Of a stretch of 64,000 bases of DNA, positions 13,101-21,841 are shown piece after piece. The position numbers were made by a program, and so were the translations under genes. The stretch covers positions 48,928,001 to 48,992,000 of the forward strand of contig NC_069371.1 of assembly GCF_021730395.1 (NCBI RefSeq), written 5' to 3'. This DNA is from Mercenaria mercenaria. Taxonomy: Eukaryota > Mollusca > Bivalvia > Venerida > Veneridae. Under the pieces are notes generated by a model. That model was not told where the DNA came from, did not search any database, and saw nothing but the letters and a program-made list of their open reading frames with translations. How positions within the stretch are numbered: position 1 is the stretch's first letter; each line of letters starts with the position of its first letter.

Positions 13101-16100
13101 ACGTGTACCCTGCCCTGTTACATAAAGATAATCCATTGTGGACAGGAACCATTACTTCTTTTCATTGTCGTAAACATTTAAGTAACTGTTCTGTCTGCAC
13201 CAGATTTTATTTAGAATTGTCAACATATGTTCTAAAAGTTCTAGAACACTACTCTTTCACTCATTGACTTAAGAGTTTGTACAGGAGTAGTCTGAGAAGC
13301 CAAAGGAATACAACCTTAGGTCAATAAATAGCTCATAACATCATAATTTCTTTCATTTTTGGCGATGGTAAAATTCAACAACAACACGTGAATATTTATC
13401 TTTTATCAACGTTTCGGTGCCTTCATCAGGATAAATACATAATAAAACAGACGTGACGTCATGAAGTAAACGTTGTGTTGAAGGGCGGAAAAAACATATA
13501 CTGTTTTTTAAGTATTACATAAATTAATGTGAATAACAAGTTTAGTACGTTACGGATATAATAATGATAATAATAATAATAATAACTTTATTTATAGAGG
13601 AAGGCACAGTTGGGGCTTGCCCAATCTTCCCTGTGGTCCTCTTTCAAACATAATTTACAAACAATATACACAAAAAATATACATGACACAGAATATACAA
13701 AGACAAATTAAATTCTATAATAGATCTAAAAGTAGAAGATAGCAATAAAATGAACATCATAGTTTCAACAATCAAACAGTATGTACAAGGACAAAATTTA
13801 CTAGAAGGGTAATACTTAGATACAGAATTTGAGCAACTTCAGAAAATTTGTATTCTGAGAGACATAGATAATAGATTTTCATTCATAATTAAGTTATAGA
13901 TTTTGCTTTTATGTGTTATCTGAATCAGATCTGTTACTAAGCCTCTGTTTATACTCTAGATAATTCTTTTTAAAACTGTTTACACTACCTGAGTGTTTTA
14001 TTTGTTCCTGAAGAGAGTTCCAAAGTTTAGATCCTGTATATGCAAAGGATTTTCGTAAAATTTCAAGGTTAGGTTTGGGTACATATAAACTTTTTTGATC
14101 GCTAGATCGTAAGGACTTACTATGAATTTCGGATACATAGGTGAAATTGTTTTGTAGATAAGAGGGTGCAATATTGTGAACAACCTTGTACATCAATACT
14201 GATTTTTTGTATTCTACTCTTTCATCAAAAGTCATCCAGTTTAGTATCTTAAAAAGCTTTGCTGAAGGTGTTTCTATTGTTTCATCTAAAATAAGTCTTG
14301 CTGCTCTTTTTTGAAAGGACATAAGTTTATTGGTTTGCTCTTGATTACAATTGCCCCAAACAGTACAGCAGTAGTCTAAGTGGGGGAGAATATATGAGTT
14401 ATAGAATAGTTTACGCATGGGTATTGACAAGTAATATTTGTTTCTTCCAAGTAAGTAAAGTAATGAGTTGCATTTTTTCAGAATATTCTCCACTTGATTT
14501 ACCCAGGACAGTGTACTGTCAATTTGTACCCCTAACAATTTTTCTTGTTTAGAAATCTTTATATTTTCATTATTTAAGTGATATAAGGATACAGAATTTC
14601 CTATAGCAGTATATTTAAATGTTTGGCGAAAGAGTCACTATTAACAGACCAGTAGTAATTTATCAACAGGTTTCTGGTAACAGATTTTAATGCCATTAGT
14701 CACGTAAGATGGGGAGTCGCTAAAAACACGCTTTATAGACAAAACAAATATATCAGTAGGATCAGTAAAGATCACATAATTCTGGCAGTCGAGCTAAGCA
14801 GGGCAGCCTAGACTGTACTTCTTATTTCATGTCCAGATCATTATCTCTTAAGGCAGCGGACCAGTAATGATGGTTTGCAATTTCCATTTGTTTACATATT
14901 CTCATGTTATTTTTGCATTTTTTGGCAATAAATATAGCCAATACAAGCAATATTTTGGTGACAACCGGAAAATGCTGAAATCACAGATAGAGAAAATGTA
15001 ATTGAACGAAAATTAAAGATTGTTATTACGGTCCACTACCTTAATAAGAGAAATGAATGTGGTTAGGGTCCTGGTTTTTGAGAATGTTTCATCAATATTA
15101 TAATGTGACAAATACTAGACAGCTGTGTTTTGTTTGTAGGGGAGCTTTAATAAAGCCTTGGTTATTCACTGAGATAAAAGAGCAGAGACACTGGGATATC
15201 TCATCTACAGAGAGATTTGATATGCTCCGGGATTATGTCAACTTTGGAATGGACAACTGGGGGTCTGATCAACAGGGAATAGAAATCACAAGAAGATTTT
15301 TGTTGGAATGGCTGTCTTTTCTATACAGGTGAGAATTGGATGGTAGGTTAACTGTAGTTGTGTGAAATTTGTTTGAAATGAGTTGTGTGGAAGTTGCTTG
15401 AAAGAAGTTGTTTGCAAGTTGCTTGAAAGAAGTTGTTTGCAAGTTGTTTGAAAGACATTGTGAGAAAGTTGGCTGCAAGGAGATGTATTGAAGTTGTTTG
15501 AAAGGCATTATGTGGAAGTTGTTTAAAGAGTTGTTCGGAATATATTTGAAAGGGGTTGTGTGGCAGATGCATAGAAGGAGTTGTGTGGAAGTTGACTGGA
15601 AAAAGTTGTGTAGATTCCACATTGGAAGTTGCTTAAAAGGAGTTGTCAAGCAGACAGCTAATACTGCTGAACCAATCACTCATACATGTATATGTTTGCA
15701 GTAGGTTCCGATGCTGAAGGGGCAGAGTAAATTTGACAGTTCAGGATCTGTTTTTGGGTCATTGTGACAACATGTTTGTTGACATTTACATATTCTCATC
15801 ATAACAGAAATAAATGCAAGACTAGAAAGTATGAAGATAACTTGGAAGGATATTTTTATGCAGGTATATTCCAGTTGGAATCTTAGAACGTGTACCCCAG
15901 CAGATCCTTGAGAGGCCGCCATTCTATAAGGGGAGAGATGAAATGGAGACTCTAATGGCTAGTCCAAATTGTGGAGACTGGGTCAAAATTAGGTATGATA
16001 TATGTTACCTATACTATTTATTTAGGATAGGGCAGCGCTTTTCTGTCATTCCATCTGTCTGTTATTCAGTCCTTCAACAGTTTTGTGTCCGTTCCTTGAC

Positions 16101-17017
16101 TGTGACATCCATCAAGGGGTTCAAGAATTACTTTGCACTAATGTACCTCATAATGATACCACGTGTCTTGCACAATACCTAGACCGTGGCTGAGAGATCA
16201 AGGTCACACTTGGAAGTCAGATGTTAACAGGGGTGTTTGGTTTGACGTTTTTAAATTTTTCAAATAGTAAAGCATTTGTAATTACCCTTTCATTGTCATC
16301 CTCATCCAGAAGTTTTGCTTGTTAGGAAGTTTATCAAGTTCTATAAGGCCAGACACTTTCAAAATTCACACATGTTCTTGGCATCATTAATCGATAACTC
16401 TTGCCAGTAATTCTAGCCATTATTACGTCAATTTTATGCCCTTTTTTACGCCTGATTTGATGTTTTGTGGCAAATATAAAATAAATAAAATCTATAGAAA
16501 AATAAATTTGAAATTGCTATGTAGTCTCAGAATGTATACAAAATGAATACATCCTGTAGAAATATACGTATATTTTAGGCTATGGCAACACTTTTAGTGG
16601 AAAAAAAGACATGCAACAAGTATCAGTTTTAAGTTAAATTTCAGTTATCTTGTGGTGAAATACTCAATCCATTGGAATTCGAGATAATGATTTTCAGTGG
16701 TAATTTTTTTGATTGTCCCCAGAATCTTATATGACTGTACTGACAGGAGACCAATTCGGTCCTTTTGTGATCCCCATAATTGTGAGATTGGGGCACAGAG
16801 ATTTGCCCTTGTCCATCCATTTGTCCGAATTGTGTTATGTATACTTGAAATAGAGTCGTCAAACATGTTTGGATTGTTATTCAGAGCTTATGAAACCAGA
16901 AAGGTAGCAATAATTTGTATAGTTAACGTTCTTTTACATTTCAGTGAGATGCTGCTTGGAAGAGTACCAGATGGGTTTAATTTCCTACCGAAACACAAGG
17001 CAAATGCTTATAAGTAA
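4106..17017 (+). CDS. DUS3L: tRNA-dihydrouridine synthase 3-like (DUS3L), 3' part, nine exons
   Basis: This enzyme reduces uridine to dihydrouridine in cytosolic tRNA, using FMN and NADPH. Exons: 4106-4147, 4259-4412, 4787-4903, 6308-6484, 7522-7618, 11969-12047, 15140-15328, 15864-15992, 16945-17017. All introns are GT-AG and the phases match at every junction. Readable landmarks, in order: KLYLAPLTT (FMN barrel start), [39 protein letters not shown] with the GCP cysteine (catalytic in DUS enzymes), [73 protein letters not shown], and the C-terminus [11 protein letters not shown]. This matches the end of vertebrate DUS3L. The N-terminal CCCH zinc-finger exons were not found and probably lie left of the window. 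One oddity: exon 4259-4412 is 154 nt between two phase-0 junctions, where 153 is needed. An extra T at about 4269-4271 breaks VGNLPFRR. Confidence 0.93.
4193..4240 (+). repeat. tRNA-like SINE head remnant
   Basis: The phrase GCCTCAGTAGACTAGTGGTA followed by GAGCACCCGCG resembles the 5' half of a tRNA (A box, D arm). It lies in the short first DUS3L intron. No B box or tail follows, so this is a remnant at best. Confidence 0.3.
4474..4752 (+). repeat. tRNA-derived SINE, family A, full length
   Basis: The head has an A box (GGCCGAGTGGTTAAGG), a long serine-type variable arm and a B box (GGGTTCGAGTCCCAC). It is followed by a conserved body (CTGGCTTGCGGAAGGTGGGT, GGAGGGGCACCAAG, CTGGAAAGTCGCCATATGAC) and an A-rich tail. 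A second full copy lies reversed at 49790-50045 and a tail fragment at 17712-17895. It lies in the DUS3L intron between 4412 and 4787. V-type bivalve SINEs such as RUDI are the families to compare. Confidence 0.85.
5030..5450 (+). repeat. TGTC microsatellite and decayed AGGTCA-bearing array
   Basis: A (TGTC)n run at about 5037-5063 leads into two to three poorly conserved units of about 110-120 bp containing 'agatgacccct' and AGGTCAAGGTTACAGTGACC. This style matches heads of the Helentron-like elements further on, but I cannot define either end. Confidence 0.4.
7676..11047 (+). mobile_element. Helentron-like non-autonomous element carrying two tandem arrays
   Basis: It begins in a T-run with TTTTTAGCTCACATG and ends GGACCAACATGGCCCTCTTG, the same end formula as at 20226, 28464 and 39922. 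About 7780-9590 is a tandem array of roughly 145-bp units (key phrase TCTTCATCAAACTTGGTCTG, then AAGGTCCTCT, GTTCAAATGGGG, GAGCTAAAAATAGAAATACC). An A-rich spacer follows, then a 36-bp satellite at about 9645-10925. There is no transposase or Rep/helicase reading frame. The whole element lies in the DUS3L intron 7619-11968. The Helentron (Helitron2) assignment rests on end structure alone. Confidence 0.6.
9645..10925. repeat. 36-bp satellite array, about 35 units
   Basis: The unit includes ACCTGTCTCAAGTTTGTTAA and then AATCATCCTTAGATAG, 36 bp in all. Because 36 is a multiple of three and the unit lacks stops in several frames, long open frames with a 12-residue period appear on both strands (for example [12 protein letters not shown]). 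They are an array artefact. Units in the middle are most alike and edge units diverge, as expected from unequal exchange. Confidence 0.9.
11057..11914 (+). mobile_element. Helentron-like element with TTATACGCCC end
   Basis: The 5' end TTATACGCCCAAAGGGACGT is mirrored near the 3' end by GGCGTATA. A hairpin (CCGCTTGGCGG) and AGCTCTTGTT then follow. Inside are about two and a half units of roughly 155 bp (CACCACACCGAGACGACATG, TTCAAGGTCAAGGTCACACT, CGTGTCCGCTCTGTAACTCG). A ~270-bp module from 11570 is repeated at 28128-28400. The element abuts the previous one directly. Open frames here belong to the array. Confidence 0.65.
12230..13330. repeat. Decayed array in DUS3L intron
   Basis: Units of roughly 180-200 bp can be traced by the recurring phrases 'aaggcctagagcttag' and 'gttcaaa.tt.' between 12330 and 12930. 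They are too diverged to define ends. Towards 13020-13300 the phrases 'gactactctgagca' and 'gagtagtctgag' may be inverted ends of another small element. No gene is seen. Confidence 0.35.
13558..14621 (-). mobile_element. 5'-truncated LINE: C-terminal reverse transcriptase region
   Basis: The minus-strand frame from about 14621 to the stop at 13909 codes the end of a non-LTR retrotransposon ORF2. Landmarks are the [11 protein letters not shown] motif after the RT catalytic region, the thumb-like [29 protein letters not shown] and the closing [11 protein letters not shown]. This arrangement is typical of the Jockey/CR1/L2 side of LINEs. The catalytic YADD segment and the endonuclease are absent because the copy is 5'-truncated. 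The 3' end is an (ATT)n microsatellite at 13560-13586, which may have served as its tail. The frame has no internal stop, so the insertion is fairly young. It lies antisense in the DUS3L intron 12048-15139. Confidence 0.85.
14848..15044. mobile_element. Small TTAA-flanked MITE
   Basis: The core is 14852-15040 (189 bp), starting GGCAGCGGACC and ending GGTCCACTACC, imperfect inverted repeats. TTAA stands on both sides (14848-14851 and 15041-15044). A TTAA duplication is known for piggyBac and Kolobok elements. There is no coding sequence. Confidence 0.6.
15349..15655. repeat. Minisatellite just after a DUS3L exon
   Basis: Short units of about 21-24 bp (GAAGTTGTTTGAAAGAAGTT and variants) start 20 bp after the splice donor at 15329. 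They create several open frames in the intron that have no homology. No function is suggested. Confidence 0.75.
16020..16230 (+). repeat. Decayed fragment like the 11057 element
   Basis: The phrases 'cagttttgtgtccgttcc', 'aggggttcaagaatta' and AGATCAAGGTCACACTTGG resemble the array unit at 11090-11420. Ends are lost. It lies in the last DUS3L intron. Confidence 0.4.
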
Positions 17018-17140
17018 ATGTGGGATTAATGACAGTTGAGGTTTATTGAGATAAATTGAACAATTCTAGGTTTATAATGAATTCTGTTTGTTGCAACCAC
17101 AGTATACTTGCATTATATTATAATTATAAAGAGTTCATGT

Positions 17141-17146
17141 AATAAA
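17141..17146 (+). promoter_or_regulatory. Candidate polyadenylation signal of DUS3L
   Basis: AATAAA lies 124 bp after the DUS3L stop codon (17015-17017). It is the first canonical hexamer downstream that I see. Confidence 0.45.
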
Positions 17147-17711
17147 TTATTGCCCGAGGACCAATGGCAGATAGTTTTGAATATTGACTGTCAAGCCAGT
17201 CATTGAGTTTGACTATTGACTGGTAAACCATTCAGCGAGTGTTTTACTACTTTTTTTCAAAATAAAATTTTCATTGTTTTTTCTTCGTATTTTCACTGTA
17301 ATATTAGTGACATTCGGTGGTTAACAAAAGGACTAGTCATACAGCAGAAAGCTTTGGACAAACCATTTATGAAAAAAGCGTCTTGTAATAAAGTCTTACA
17401 ATATATTGCTACAGTGTTCTTTCATTTTCGCTAAATTCTTGCAGTAACTATGGTACCTGCAGGCCTGAATGGTACAGTCTCTCATGTTAAAGCAGCTTTG
17501 TTGCGATTTCAGTCAAATTGTTAACAATGTGTTTGATGTAGAATATAAAGAAAACTTGCCTAAATCAAGCAACAAACTTATACTGACTCTTTTGAGATAT
17601 TCCATTATTATCTGTGTGGTTAAGATTGCTAAATCAAAATCACTTGCCATTCATCAATTTGGGTTTGAAACTTCGCTTAAGATGTAAAGTTTCCTTTCAT
17701 ATCCGTTCGAT

Positions 17712-17895
17712 GATATGAGGAAGTCATCCAGCTAGTTAACTGAAGGTCATTTCTTTACTTGGCGGCTTCCCTGTGTCTAAAATACCCAGAGGGGCACCTT
17801 GGGTCTTTCTGTACTGGCCAAATCTGGAAAGTTACCATATGATGTAGACTTGTGTTGGTGTAATGTTTAACCCAGCTTCAACAAAAACAAAAAAA
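17712..17895 (+). repeat. SINE family A, tail fragment
   Basis: The body and tail of the SINE at 4474-4752 are recognisable from 'atgaggaagtcatccagct' through GAGGGGCACC and ATCTGGAAAGTTACCATATG to 'gtttaaccc' and an A-rich end. The tRNA-like head is missing. Confidence 0.65.
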
Positions 17896-18474
17896 TGCAA
17901 ACGGGTCTGCCAATTTATTAAAAACCATTTAGAAAACATAGGTAGAGATTTGAATTTCCTTGATCCAAGTGGCTGCGGTATATATATTTAAAGCACTTTT
18001 GAGTGCATTTATCATAAAAAGAGTGCTATATAAATCTGGTATAATAATAATGCTAATACAAAAATAATATGATAATATAGTGTCCTTATAATATACAAAA
18101 AACTAAGAGGAGTTAAGCATGCGGCACTTTTTGAAATGAGAACAAAATCAAGTTTTGATTACAAATACTAAGTTCTATTATTGTTTTACTTCTCAGTCTC
18201 GGATATAAAATTTTACCTGACCATTAATGCTGATATTAGGCTGCAGGATTTTGCTAAAGATTTCCATGAAATTCATCTACCTGTGCAGATATTGAATAAC
18301 CTGTTCAAGTCCCAGAATAATGAGATACAGGCATGTCCGACTAGCTTAGCCTAGCTCTATCTGAATGGACAGTCTGGTTAACTTGCCCAATGTATAGCAC
18401 CAACAATGCACACAGACATCATTCTTTGGAAGAAGAATTACAGACCTAACTTTAAAAGCATCTCAAATATTTCC

Positions 18475-18550
18475 AGTGCCTGGCCTGGGATTCGACACCC
18501 TGACTGCTGGAATGTATCAATAATGTTGCCACTAGACCACTGGGAAAAAA
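18475..18550 (-). repeat. tRNA-like SINE head
   Basis: On the minus strand, CCAGTGGTCTAGTGGCAACA followed 38 bases on by GGGTGTCGAATCCCAG gives A-box and B-box-like segments. The acceptor stem does not pair, so it is a tRNA-derived repeat and not a tRNA gene. The body downstream is not shared with the other SINEs here. Confidence 0.4.
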
Positions 18551-18798
18551 TAACGTCGGTGGTAGCTTCCTGTGGCCAGAGAAATAGCAAGTTGTAGGAG
18601 GTGTATTTATGCAAGACTAGATCTACCACAAAGAACTGGCATATCAGATTACTGCTGAGACACCTTTCATAAAGCGGTTTGGTTCTTTGTTGTTCATTTA
18701 CTAATCCCTAAAGGTGTGGTTCTGTGGCATTCAGGTACTGATGTCTTCATATATACATAATCGTGATAAAATGCCTAGTTTACGGTCTCCATACACCA

Positions 18799-21236
18799 TT
18801 TTTAGCTCGACTATACGAAGTATAAGGAGAGCTAATCTACTCGACCCAGCGTTAGTGTCGACGTCTTCCCACGTCCCCACCTTGGTTAAAGTTTTTTTAC
18901 ACTTTCTCTTTTTAGCTCACATGTCACAAAGTGACAGTGTGAGCTTTTGTGATCGCTCAGCGTCTGTCGTCCGTGCGTAAACTTTTGCTTGTGACCTCTC
19001 TAGAGGTCACATTTTTCATGGGATCTTTATGAAAGTTAGTCAGAATGTTCATCTTGATGATATCTAGGTTAAGTTCGAAACTGGGTCACGTGCGGTCAAA
19101 AACTAGGTCAGTAGATCTAAAAATAGAAAAACCTTGTGACCTCTGTAGAGGCCATATTTTTCATAAGATCTTCATGAAAATTGGTCAGAATGTTCAACTT
19201 GATGATATCTAGGTCAAGTTCGAAACTGGGTCACGTGCCTTCCAAAACTAGGTCAGTAGGTCAAATAATAGAAAAACCTTGTGACCTCTCTAAAGGCCAT
19301 ATTTTTCATGGGATCTGTATGAAATTTGGTCTGAATATTCATCTTGATGATATCTAGGTCAAGTTCGAAACTGGGTCAGCTGCGGTCAAAAACTAGGTCA
19401 TTAGGTCTAAAAATAGAAAAACCTTATGACCTCTCTAGAGGTCATACTTTTGAATGGATCTTCATGAAAATTGGTCAGAATGTTCACCTTGATGATATCT
19501 AGGTTAAGTTTGAAACTGGGTCACGTGCCGTCAATAACTAGGTCAGAAGGTCAAATAATAAAAAAACCTTGTGACCTCTCTAGAAGCTATATTTTTTTTC
19601 ATGGGATCTGTATGAAGATTGGTCTGAATGTTCATCTTGATGATATCTAGGCCAAGTTCGAAACTGGGTCAACTGTGGTTAAAAACTAGGTCAGTAGGTC
19701 TAAAAATAGAAAAACCTTGTGACCTCTCTAGAGGCCATATTTTTCATGGGATCTGTATGAAAGTTGGTCTGAATGTTCATCTTGATGATATCTAGGTCAA
19801 GTTTCCAAACTGGGTCAGCTGCGGTCAAAAACTAGGTCATTAGGTCTAAAAATAGAAAAACCTTGTGACCTCTCTAGAGGCCATACTTTTGAATGGATCT
19901 TCATGAAAATTGGTCAGAATGTTCACCTTGATGATATCTAGGTCAAGTTTGAAACTGGGTCACGTGCCTTCAATAACTAGGTCAGTAGGTCAAATAATGA
20001 AAAAACCTTTTGACCTCTCTAGAGGCCATATTTTTCATGGGATCTGTATGAAAGTTGGTCTGAATGTTCATCTTGATGATACCTAGGTCAGGTTCAAAAC
20101 TTGGTCACATGAGCTCAAAAACCAGGTCACTATCTCAAATAATAGAAAAAAACGACGTCATACTCAGTTCAAAACTTGGTCATGTTGGGACAGGTGAGCG
20201 ATTCAGGACCATCATGGTCCTCTTGTTTCAACTTATCTCTGTAATTACTTGATGGATTTGATTCAAACTTGAAATACTTATTCCTCATCATCATCCACAT
20301 CATCTGACATAAGGGCCATAACTCTGGTACCAATATTTTATGAATTATCCCCCCTTTTCACTTAGGTTTTCAGGTTAAAGTTTTGATGCACTTTCACTCT
20401 ATCTCTGTTATTACTGAATGGATTTGATTCAAACTTAAAATAGTTGTTCAGCATCATCACCCACATCATATGACACAAGGTGCATAACTCTGGCACCAAT
20501 TTTTCATGAATTATTCCCCCTTTTTACTTAGAATTTCAGGTTAAAGTTTTGGTGCACTTCCACTCTACCTCTGTTATTACTGAATGGATTTTATTCAAGC
20601 TTAAAATAGTTGTTCAGCATCATCACCCACATCATATGACACAAGATGCCTAACTCTGGCACAATTTTTTATGAAATATTCCCCTTTTTACTTTCAAGTT
20701 AAAGTTTTATGCACTTTCACTTTATCTCTGTTATTACTGAATGGATCTGATTCAAACTTAAACAATTGTTCAACATCATTACCCTTATCATATGACACAA
20801 GGTGCATAACTCTGGCACCAATTTTTCTTTAATTATTCCCCCTTTTTACTTAGAATTTTAGGTTAAAGTTTTGATGCACTTTCACTCTGTCTCTGTTATT
20901 ACTGAATGGATTTGATTCAAACTTAAAATAGTTGTTCAACATCATCACCCACACCATATGACACAAGGTGCATAACTCTGGCACCAATATTTAATGAATT
21001 ATGCCCCTTTTTGCTTAGGATATACTTATAATAGTATTTTGATACATTTTACCTTTACCTCTCTTATTACTTTAAGTTGATATTTTTGACATAGACCCAG
21101 GCTATTGTGCAATATCTTCATCCACAATTGGAGTCATTAAACACTCCAGTGACAGCTCTAGTTTCCTCAGATGTGCCCAGTTTCACTATCCAGCATCGAA
21201 ATAGTCGAGCACGCTGTCTCCTGTGACAGCTCTTGT
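18799..21236 (+). mobile_element. Helentron-like element (outer), split by another
   Basis: It starts TTTTTAGCTCGACTATACGA. Its 3' part has the mirrored ATAGTCGAGC, then CTGTCTCCTGTGACAGCTCT and TGTT, giving a hairpin before the end. Interior units of about 165 bp read TCTGTTATTACTGAATGGAT, CATCATCACCCACATCATAT, CATAACTCTGGCACCAATTT. The element is interrupted at 18909-20226 by a second element and resumes in the middle of the same array unit. No protein is coded. Confidence 0.65.
18909..20226 (+). mobile_element. Helentron-like element (inner), nested insertion
   Basis: It starts in a T-run with TTTTTAGCTCACATGTCACA and ends CAGGTGAGCGATTCAGGACC followed by ATCATGGTCCTCTTGTT. The hairpin AGGACCATcATGGTCCT precedes CTTGTT. 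About eight units of roughly 138 bp lie inside, reading GTGACCTCTCTAGAGG, TGATGATATCTAGGTCAAGT, GAAACTGGGTCACGTG, ACTAGGTCAGTAGGTC. The surrounding element continues on both sides, so this one is the younger. Confidence 0.7.
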
Positions 21237-21841
21237 TTATTTTGCTGATAATTTTGATGGCAAAATAAAACTGCTAAATCTACTAGACCAAATGACAAAA
21301 AACGTGTGTAGATTTGTTGTAGTTTATTGCTTATTCATGTCGATTTAATATTCTGTTATTCTTTATGCCATTTAAATTTTAAAGACACACTGCTGCTCAT
21401 GGAACGAATCGGCGTGTTGGGCAGTCAGATCTTGCTTGAAGATCCATGCTGGACAATACTCTTTCTGTAATGTTGTGTTTGTATACAGTTAGGCAGTCAC
21501 TTCACACACAGGGATGCATACTCTCATGAACAGATTCAATTAAATTGAGTCTGCTTTTATTTTAATTGGTAGCGTTCTATGCTTTCAAAGGGTCTTACAG
21601 ACTCTTTTGTCTTAACTTCAAAAAATATCGCAACACATTTCCATTTACACATCTTTATTGATCGATTGTCTCACAATCGATCCAAAGTTAACAATGCAGA
21701 AATTTCCTTACTGCAAACCGAACAAAATAGTGCGGAAAGTAGTTCCATGCCATAGATTAGGTCAACCATTAATTACTCTGTCACGACTGTATTTTCAGCT
21801 GTCGAACGTCCAAAACAAGAAATTCTTAACATATTTTCCAA

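Noticed and set aside
13400-13440. Separate retroelement end (CAACGTTTCGGTGCCTTCAT)
   Set aside because: The phrase resembles repeat ends in other marine animals and has a loose counterpart near 6950, but I cannot define an element from it.
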